NCBI GenBank assembly: GCA_016926595.1
Contig: JAFGOG010000520.1
Location: 1 to 5,980 of the forward strand
Length of the DNA: 5,980 bases
Reading direction: 5' to 3'
Origin: Anaerolineae bacterium
Lineage (GTDB): Bacteria; Chloroflexota; Anaerolineae; JAAYZQ01
Part shown: positions 1 through 5,446 of the stretch, one piece after another
Numbering within the stretch: position 1 is the stretch's first letter
How the letters are laid out: the number at the start of each line of letters is the position of its first letter
The notes under the pieces: model-generated
Databases searched by the model: none
Told to the model about the DNA's origin: nothing
Seen by the model: the letters and a program-made list of their open reading frames with translations, nothing else
Position numbers and translations under genes: made by a program

Positions 1-9
1 GGCAAACAT

Positions 10-2316
10 ATGGTGCGAAATGGGCGGCTCACGATCGGGTACCTGACGCCAAACATATCGGGCAATGTCGGTCAGTCTCGATGGCATGGGGTGGTCGATG
101 CTGCTCGCGAGCAGGATGTCAATTTGGTCTGCTTTCCAGGTTGGTATTGGCGCGATCCGCGGCCGGCCAGGCTAGCGAATACCCTCTATGACCTGGTCAG
201 CCCAGAGAACCTGGATGGCTTGATATTGGGGAACATTCTGCAAGAGGATCTTGTTGACCGCGACGAGTTCACGGACTTTTGCCAGCGCCATTTCCAGATG
301 CCAATGGTCAGCATCCGCAAGACTTGGCTGGGAATTCCCTTTGCCCCGTTGGACAATTACGAAGGCATGCGGGAAGCTCTCGTTCACCTCATCGAGGTCC
401 ACGGCTATCGACGCATTGCTTTCCTGCGTGGCCCTGAGGGCCATCCCTACGCGGATGAGCGATACCGGGCCTACACTGAAGCTTTGGAGGCGTATGGGTT
501 GCGCCTGGTGCCGGAGCTCGTGACACCGGCCAGTGGATGGGATGAACCGGCGATCCATGTGCTGCTCGATGAGCGCGCGCAATCCCCGTCGGCTGACTTG
601 GACGCTGTGGTGGGCGCCAATGATCTCAAAGCTCTCGATGCGTTGCGGGTATTCCAGGAACGTGGAATTCGAGTCCCTGATGATGTCGCTGTTGTGGGAT
701 TCAACGACGATGTGGAGAGCCGGGGAGTGACGCCGCCATTGACGTCGGTGGCGATGCCGTTCTATGAGCAGGGACAGCAAGCGACCCGGATGCTGGTGGC
801 GTTGTTGCAGGGTCAAAAGGTTCCAGAACAGGTGGCCCTGCCGGCGCGGCTGATGGTGCGCCAGTCGTGTGGTTGCATGTCACCTGCAGTCATGCAGGCG
901 GTTGCAGGGCTGGCAAAGGCGGATCCAGACAGCCTAGACAAGCAACAGGCTCAGGTGATCGCCGAGCTGGCACGCGGGGCAGGGGGTTTTGCTCTGACTT
1001 CTGACCGGGCGGCACAGTTGGTTGACAGTTTTGTGGCCAATGTGCAGGGGCAGGCACCAGTAAGCTTCCTGCACGAGCTAAACGATGCCCTGCAACTGGC
1101 GGTCGCAGCGGGTAGCGACATGACCGCCTGGCAAGAGATGGTGTCGACGCTGCGCCGTCACTTGCGGCCCTGTTTTGACAACGCCGAGTCCTTGTCGCGC
1201 GCCGAAGACCTATGGCAGCAAGCTCGGGTCATGATCACAGAGACGACGGAGCGGGTGGAGATAAGCCGGGCCCTGCAAGTTCAGCGGCAGGCCGAAACGT
1301 TGCGTGAACTCGGTCAGACGTTGATTTCTACTTTTGATGTGGCAAGGCTGATGGATGTACTGGACCAGGGTCTGCCACGCCTGGGCATCTCTGGCTGTTA
1401 TCTCTCACTGTATGAGGATCCGCAGCGCCCGGCTGAATGGTCGCGATTGCACCTGGCCTACGACGAGGACGGGCGCGTGGAATTGGAGGCCGGCGGTCGT
1501 CGTTTCCCCTCCCCTCAGTTGGTGCCCGAGGGGATGTTGCCTCGAGGCAGGGCATACAATCTGCTGATCGAGCCGTTCTACTTCCAGAATACCCACCTGG
1601 GGTTTGCTCTTTTTGCAGCAGGCCCGCGAGAAACAGGCATCTATGAAACGCTGCGCGCACAGATCAGTGGTGCGTTGCAGGGCGCGTCGCTGATCAAACA
1701 GGTGGAAAGCAGGATGAGGCTGATCCAGATCGCGGCCGAGACTGCACATGCGGTCAGCAGCATTCTTGACCCCAGAGAGCTGATTCAGAAGGTCGTAGAC
1801 CTGATCCGCGAGCGATTCGACCTTTACTACGTAGGCTTGTTCCTGGTGCAGGAAGATGGGCGGTTAACTGCTGCACGGCGCAAGTGGGCGGTGCTGCGGG
1901 CTGGCACAGGTGAGGCGGGGCAGACGTTGGTGAAACAGAGACATAGGTTGGAGGTGGGTGGCAACTCGATGATCGGACAATGTGTTGCCAGCGGCGAGGC
2001 CCGCGTCGCACTCGATGTGAGCGAAGAGACCACCCACTTTACCAATCCGCTGTTGCCAGAGACGCGCTCCGAGCTGGCGTTGCCGCTCATCAGCCGGGGG
2101 GAAACCATCGGCGCACTGACCATCCAGTCTTCCCGAAAGGCCGCTTTTGCCCAAGAGGACATTGCTACCTTTCAGACGATGGCAAGCCAGTTGGCGAATG
2201 CCATCGAGAACGCGCGCCTTTTCAGGCAGGCGGAGGAAGCATTGGATGAAGTGAAAGCCGAGCTGCGTCGCCAGATCCGGGATGGATGGTCTAGATACCT
2301 AGACAGGCGGAGGTGA
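10..2316 (+). CDS. LacI-type sugar-binding domain plus two GAF domains; cytosolic sensor
   Basis: Probable soluble sensor of a sugar or uronate. Residues about 7-290 form a LacI/PBP-type-I ligand-binding fold: IGYLTPNI at the start, HGYRRIAFLRGP (131-142), VGANDLKALDAL (201-212), VAVVGFNDD (226-234), and the closing RQSCGC (284-289) typical of this sensor group. Residues about 295-430 look helical and probably coiled near 395-435. GAF 1 spans about 430-560 and GAF 2 about 575-738 (NPLLPETRSELALPL at 679-693). A charged helix ends the protein at 768. I see no signal peptide or membrane segment, so it should be cytosolic. Unlike LacI repressors there is no helix-turn-helix in the visible part, and unlike related sensors no histidine kinase or GGDEF domain follows. 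The frame is open to the left edge with no stop, and only nine bases precede the ATG, so the start may lie upstream. Its place ahead of uronate genes suggests it senses a pathway sugar; ligand and output are unknown. Confidence 0.85.
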   Translation: MVRNGRLTIGYLTPNISGNVGQSRWHGVVDAAREQDVNLVCFPGWYWRDPRPARLANTLYDLVSPENLDGLILGNILQEDLVDRDEFTDFCQRHFQMPMVSIRKTWLGIPFAPLDNYEGMREALVHLIEVHGYRRIAFLRGPEGHPYADERYRAYTEALEAYGLRLVPELVTPASGWDEPAIHVLLDERAQSPSADLDAVVGANDLKALDALRVFQERGIRVPDDVAVVGFNDDVESRGVTPPLTSVAMPFYEQGQQATRMLVALLQGQKVPEQVALPARLMVRQSCGCMSPAVMQAVAGLAKADPDSLDKQQAQVIAELARGAGGFALTSDRAAQLVDSFVANVQGQAPVSFLHELNDALQLAVAAGSDMTAWQEMVSTLRRHLRPCFDNAESLSRAEDLWQQARVMITETTERVEISRALQVQRQAETLRELGQTLISTFDVARLMDVLDQGLPRLGISGCYLSLYEDPQRPAEWSRLHLAYDEDGRVELEAGGRRFPSPQLVPEGMLPRGRAYNLLIEPFYFQNTHLGFALFAAGPRETGIYETLRAQISGALQGASLIKQVESRMRLIQIAAETAHAVSSILDPRELIQKVVDLIRERFDLYYVGLFLVQEDGRLTAARRKWAVLRAGTGEAGQTLVKQRHRLEVGGNSMIGQCVASGEARVALDVSEETTHFTNPLLPETRSELALPLISRGETIGALTIQSSRKAAFAQEDIATFQTMASQLANAIENARLFRQAEEALDEVKAELRRQIRDGWSRYLDRRR

Positions 2317-2317
2317 G
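2309..2317 (+). promoter_or_regulatory. Strong ribosome binding site for the PPC gene, overlapping the sensor stop
   Basis: GGAGGTGAG lies six bases before the ATG at 2324 and includes the TGA stop of the sensor gene (2314-2316). This supports the ATG at 2324 and suggests translation of the two genes is coupled on one mRNA. Confidence 0.75.
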
Positions 2318-2323
2318 GGCTGA

Positions 2324-2773
2324 ATGGAATCTGATATCCTGTCCGTCAGCAGGATTCATATCCTTCGACTGGACCCGGGCGAAGATCTGTTCGAGTCGAT
2401 CCAGCGTTTCCTCGACCAGGTGGGTATCCGGCAGGCCGTGGTTCTGGGCGGATACGGCACGCTGGCCGCCTATCATCTTCACTGGGTGACTCACAACCGC
2501 ATCCCCACCGAAACCGCCTTTGGGCGGGGTTATGGGGGCATTGAGATCCTGGCAATGAACGGCTTGGTGGTGGACGGCCAGCCCCACATCCACGTGGCGT
2601 TGGCTACGCCTGACGGCGCCTTTGGCGGGCACCTGGAACCGGGCTGCATCGCTTATGTTCTGTGCGAGATATTTTTCGCCGAGGTGGAGGGCCCGGTCCT
2701 GAGCCGCCAGCGCGTGCCCGTTGCCGTCGAGGGCATGGGCGAAGGCACTGTCTCTCGTTTGATATTCGGCTAG
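2324..2773 (+). CDS. PPC/DUF296-domain protein
   Basis: A 149-residue protein that is almost entirely one PPC (plant and prokaryote conserved, DUF296) domain. The match rests on PHIHVAL (87-93) and GGHLEPG (101-107), which together give the three-histidine set H88, H90 and H103 usual in this family, followed by an acidic residue in the strand CEIFFAE (114-120). Known bacterial members are small single-domain proteins that form trimers; in plants the domain is joined to AT-hook DNA-binding motifs. There is no AT-hook here, so a DNA-binding role cannot be assumed although databases often name it that way. It lies 7 bases after the sensor and 26 bases before the isomerase, so it is probably co-transcribed with the uronate genes. 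The histidine cluster could hold a metal, making either an enzymatic or a regulatory role possible. Function is unknown; family assignment is firm. Confidence 0.85.
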   Translation: MESDILSVSRIHILRLDPGEDLFESIQRFLDQVGIRQAVVLGGYGTLAAYHLHWVTHNRIPTETAFGRGYGGIEILAMNGLVVDGQPHIHVALATPDGAFGGHLEPGCIAYVLCEIFFAEVEGPVLSRQRVPVAVEGMGEGTVSRLIFG

Positions 2774-2783
2774 AGAAGATTCG

Positions 2784-2793
2784 AAAGGTGGAG
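2784..2793 (+). promoter_or_regulatory. Ribosome binding site fixing the isomerase start
   Basis: AAAGGTGGAG sits six bases before the ATG at 2800. It decides against the longer in-frame start at 2662, which would lie inside the PPC gene and add 46 arginine- and glycine-rich residues that do not resemble the family. Confidence 0.75.
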
Positions 2794-2799
2794 AAAAAG

Positions 2800-3618
2800 A
2801 TGAAATACTTTGCGTCACTACAGTCTGCGGCAGGGCTGAACGCCCTGTCCCACAATCCGTGCAAGCTGCTGGGTTTTGATCTGCTTGTGCTGTCTGCGGC
2901 GGAACGCTATGCCGGCGCCACGGGCGATCGCGAGGTGTTGGCCGTGCTCCTGGGCGGCAAGGCGACCTTTGAGGCAGGAGGGAAGCGCTTTGAGAAGGTC
3001 GGCGGGCGGCCCAACGTTTTTTCCGGCAAGCCACACTCGGTTTACCTGCCGGTCGGCCTCGAGTACACCATCGTTGCCGAGGGACCAGTCCAGATCGCTT
3101 TGACCAGCGCGCCGAGTGACCTCAAAACCGAGCCGTATGTGATCGGTCCTGAGCGGGTGGCGAACGGCGTGTGGGGCGCGGCCAACTTTAAGCGCTATTT
3201 TCACCAGATCTTGACCCAGATCGCCCAGCCCGACCTGCCTGCCCGACGGCTCATCGTGGGCGAGACCTTTACTCCCAGCGGCAATTGGAGTACGTTCCCG
3301 CCTCATAAGCACGAGGTGGATGATTTGCCGCGCCAGGCGTATCACGAAGAAATGTACTTTTTCAAGGTCTCCCCGGCCGATGGGTTTGGGATCTGCCACT
3401 ATTACAACGATCAGGGGGAGGAGGAGAATTTTACCGTGCGTGACAATACCATCATGATGGCCCCCAGCGGCTATCATACCGTCGTCAGCGCGCCCGGATA
3501 CACCACCTACTACCTTTGGTTCCTGGCTGGCGAGCACCGTGTCCAGGCTACAGTGGACGATCCGGCGTTGGGTTGGGTGAGCCGCACTGTGCCGATGTTG
3601 AAAGAACTGGGCCATTGA
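2800..3618 (+). CDS. iolB: KduI/IolB-family uronate isomerase (IolB-like sequence)
   Basis: A 272-residue cupin-type isomerase, close to the usual IolB length of about 270. The C-terminal half carries the family signature GNWSTFPPHKHEVDDLP (161-177), then HEEMYFF (182-188) and APSGYHTV (221-228). H169, H171, a glutamate at 183 or 184, and H226 are the expected metal ligands. GNWS..PPHKH and the DNLP-like segment after it are, from memory, the wording of Bacillus IolB (5-deoxy-D-glucuronate isomerase of inositol breakdown) rather than KduI. The genes that follow are kduD, kdgK and eda, with no inositol gene visible. The likely role here is therefore the KduI reaction: 5-keto-4-deoxyuronate to 2,5-diketo-3-deoxygluconate. 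Family is certain; the symbol reflects sequence, and the substrate is inferred from neighbours. I chose the ATG at 2800 from the ribosome binding site and family length; a GTG at 2788 is a weaker alternative. Confidence 0.85.
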   Translation: MKYFASLQSAAGLNALSHNPCKLLGFDLLVLSAAERYAGATGDREVLAVLLGGKATFEAGGKRFEKVGGRPNVFSGKPHSVYLPVGLEYTIVAEGPVQIALTSAPSDLKTEPYVIGPERVANGVWGAANFKRYFHQILTQIAQPDLPARRLIVGETFTPSGNWSTFPPHKHEVDDLPRQAYHEEMYFFKVSPADGFGICHYYNDQGEEENFTVRDNTIMMAPSGYHTVVSAPGYTTYYLWFLAGEHRVQATVDDPALGWVSRTVPMLKELGH

Positions 3619-3631
3619 TAGGGGAATAGCC

Positions 3632-4399
3632 ATGAGCGTGTTGGATCTGTTTCGGCTGGATGGCAAGGTGGCCTTGGTTACCGGTGCGGGTCGCGGTCTG
3701 GGGCAGGCCATGGCCATTGGCCTGGCCGAGGCTGGCGCGGACATCGCCGGCCTGTATGTTACCTCCCTCGACGAGACTCGAGCTCGAGTCGAGGCATTAG
3801 GTCGGCGCTTCTTGGCAGTGGACTGCAATCTGCGCGACAGCACCGTGGAGGAGCTGGGCGAGATGGTAAAGTGGGTAGCTGGCGAAATGGGCCGTCTTGA
3901 CATCCTGGTCAATAACGCCGGCATCATCCGCCGGGCGCCAGTGTTGGAGTTTAGCGAGGCTCACTGGGATGACGTGATCCAGATCGACCTGAAGGCTCTC
4001 TTTTTCCTATCGCAGGCGGCGGCCCGGTTGATGGTAGCGCAGGGGGGGGGCAAGATCATCAATGTCGCTTCAATGCTTTCGTTCCAGGGCGGGATCCTGG
4101 TCCCATCCTATACGGCAGCCAAGAGCGGCGTAGCCGGGCTGACCCGGGCGCTGGCCAACGAGCTGGCCGCTCGGGGTGTCAATGTGAATGCCATTGCGCC
4201 AGGCTATATGGCTACCGACAACACAGCCCCTCTGCGCGCCGATCCGGTCCGCAGCGAGGCGATCCTGAGCCGCATCCCGGCCGGCCGCTGGGGAGAGCCG
4301 GAGGACCTGAAGGGGGTGGTGACCTTCCTGGCTTCGTCTGCTTCCGATTATCTGCACGGCGCCATCGTGCCCGTGGACGGCGGCTGGCTGACCCGGTGA
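3632..4399 (+). CDS. kduD: 2-dehydro-3-deoxy-D-gluconate 5-dehydrogenase (KduD)
   Basis: A 255-residue classical short-chain dehydrogenase that interconverts 2,5-diketo-3-deoxygluconate and 2-keto-3-deoxygluconate with NAD(H). It has the nucleotide-binding TGAGRGLG (17-24), NNAG (94-97), and catalytic S147, Y160 and K164 (SYTAAK). Close agreement with KduD as remembered from E. coli and Bacillus runs through ILVNNAGIIRR, KIINVASMLSFQGG, NAIAPGYMAT, RIPAGRWG, FLASSASDY and the C-terminal VDGGWLTR, and the length fits. The position that is usually the fourth catalytic residue, Asn, is Asp119. The start at 3632 has only a modest ribosome binding site (AGGGGA, 3620-3625), 13 bases after the isomerase stop. 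The gene contains a run of nine G at 4042-4050, in frame. The next gene overlaps its stop codon. A general gluconate 5-dehydrogenase is the alternative, but the C-terminal wording favours KduD. Confidence 0.93.
   Translation: MSVLDLFRLDGKVALVTGAGRGLGQAMAIGLAEAGADIAGLYVTSLDETRARVEALGRRFLAVDCNLRDSTVEELGEMVKWVAGEMGRLDILVNNAGIIRRAPVLEFSEAHWDDVIQIDLKALFFLSQAAARLMVAQGGGKIINVASMLSFQGGILVPSYTAAKSGVAGLTRALANELAARGVNVNAIAPGYMATDNTAPLRADPVRSEAILSRIPAGRWGEPEDLKGVVTFLASSASDYLHGAIVPVDGGWLTR
3775..3790. repeat. 16-bp perfect palindrome inside kduD
   Basis: GACTCGAGCTCGAGTC reads the same on both strands. A further pair of arms, CCTCGAC (3766-3772) and GTCGAGG (3788-3794), surrounds and overlaps it, giving alternative pairings. 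It encodes the ordinary KduD residues around ETRARVEA, so a regulatory role is unproven. Confidence 0.9.
4042..4050 (+). repeat. Nine-base G run inside kduD
   Basis: A homopolymer of nine G at codons for Gln-Gly-Gly-Gly (137-140), just before KIINVAS. The frame is intact as given. Runs of this length are prone to slippage in replication and to sequencing error. Confidence 0.95.
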
Positions 4400-5421
4400 A
4401 GATCGTCACCTTTGGCGAGATTATGCTCCGGCTTTCACCGCCGGGGTTTCAGCGCTTTGTCCAGGCGCGAAGCTTTGACGTCGTCTATGGCGGCGGCGAG
4501 GCCAACGTGGCAGCGTCCCTGGCTCACTATGGGCTGCCTGTGGAGTATGTCACCCGCCTGCCGGACAACGACATCGGCGATGCCTGCCTGAGCTACCTGC
4601 GGCAGTATAGCGTCGGCACCAGCTATGTGGTCCGCGGCGGCGGGCGCCTGGGTATCTACTATCTGGAGGTGGGCGCGGCCCAGCGGGGCAGCAAGGTGAT
4701 CTACGATCGGGCCGGTTCTTCCTTTGCCATGGTCGAGCCGGGCATGATCGACTGGCGGGCGGTGTTCGCTGGCGCCGACTGGTTCCACTGGACGGGCATC
4801 ACCCCGGCGGTCTCGGAGGGGGCAGCGCGGGTCTGTCTGGAGGCAGCGAGGACCGCCAGGGAGATGGGGCTGACTGTCTCGTGCGACCTGAACTACCGGA
4901 AGAACCTGTGGAAGTGGGGCAGGAAGGCGGCTGAAGTGATGCCCGGCCTGGTGGCTTGCTGCAATATAGCTGTGGGCAACGAGGAGGACGCCGACAAGGT
5001 CTTTGGCATTCGCGCCCCAGAAATTGACATAACGAGTGGAAGAGTGGAGGCTGTCGCATACGTCCACGTCTGCAACGAGCTGGCGAGACGCTTTCCCAAC
5101 CTGGAGACCATCGCCATCACGCTGCGCGGCTCACTGTCGGCCAGCCACAACACCTGGAGCGCGATCCTCTGGCAGCAGGGCCGGATCTACACTGCGCCGC
5201 GCTATGACATCACGACCATCGTGGATCGGGTTGGCGGCGGCGACAGCTTTTGCGCCGGTTTGATCTATGGCCTGCGTGCCTATGACACGCAGCAGGCGCT
5301 GAGCTTTGCCGTGGCTGCCTCTTGCCTGAAACACACCATCCTCGGCGATTTTAACCTGGTTACGGTAGCCGAGGTCGAAAAACTGATGGGGGGCGACGCC
5401 TCCGGCCGCGTCAGCCGGTGA
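4396..5421 (+). CDS. kdgK: 2-keto-3-deoxygluconate kinase, PfkB family (KdgK)
   Basis: A 341-residue PfkB/ribokinase-family sugar kinase that phosphorylates KDG to 2-keto-3-deoxy-6-phosphogluconate with ATP. It opens with VTFGEIMLRLSPP (4-16) and YGGGEANVAASLA (31-43), the substrate-side motif, has SCDLNYRKNLW (162-172), and ends with the ATP-side motif DRVGGGDSFCAGL (277-289), where D283 is the catalytic base. The usual GAGD is GGGD here. Agreement with Thermotoga-type KdgK, as I recall it, extends to ASCLKHTILGDFN and the SGRV-R tail. IolC, the PfkB kinase of inositol breakdown, was considered because of the IolB-like neighbour, but these segments fit KdgK better. The start is a GTG at 4396 whose last two bases are the first two of the kduD TGA stop (GTGA overlap). 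No strong ribosome binding site precedes it, so translation is probably coupled to kduD. Confidence 0.9.
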   Translation: MKIVTFGEIMLRLSPPGFQRFVQARSFDVVYGGGEANVAASLAHYGLPVEYVTRLPDNDIGDACLSYLRQYSVGTSYVVRGGGRLGIYYLEVGAAQRGSKVIYDRAGSSFAMVEPGMIDWRAVFAGADWFHWTGITPAVSEGAARVCLEAARTAREMGLTVSCDLNYRKNLWKWGRKAAEVMPGLVACCNIAVGNEEDADKVFGIRAPEIDITSGRVEAVAYVHVCNELARRFPNLETIAITLRGSLSASHNTWSAILWQQGRIYTAPRYDITTIVDRVGGGDSFCAGLIYGLRAYDTQQALSFAVAASCLKHTILGDFNLVTVAEVEKLMGGDASGRVSR

Positions 5422-5433
5422 GTCGGCACAACC

Positions 5434-5444
5434 GGGAGGAAGGA
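5434..5444 (+). promoter_or_regulatory. Strong ribosome binding site for eda
   Basis: GGGAGGAAGGA in the 25-base gap after kdgK, with its GGGAGG core seven bases before the ATG at 5447. It fixes that start and is the best Shine-Dalgarno match among the last three genes. Confidence 0.75.
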
Positions 5445-5446
5445 CA

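Noticed and set aside
172..816. A 214-codon open frame on the minus strand inside the sensor gene
   Set aside because: It is opposite the conserved ligand-binding domain and its His/Arg/Gln-rich translation matches no family I recognise.
2514..2527. CCGCC/GGCGG hairpin as a terminator
   Set aside because: It is short, inside the PPC coding region, and not followed by a T run.
2662..2799. N-terminal extension of the isomerase from an upstream ATG
   Set aside because: It would overlap the PPC gene by over 100 bases and is Arg/Gly/Pro-rich, unlike IolB; the ribosome binding site at 2784-2793 points to 2800.
2291..3034. A 247-codon open frame on the minus strand over the PPC gene and isomerase start
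   Set aside because: It is antisense to conserved coding sequence and has no recognisable motif.
2818..3927. A 369-codon open frame on the minus strand across the isomerase and kduD
   Set aside because: It lies opposite two well-recognised genes, crosses their junction, and its translation shows no recognisable domain. It is a by-product of GC-rich codon use.
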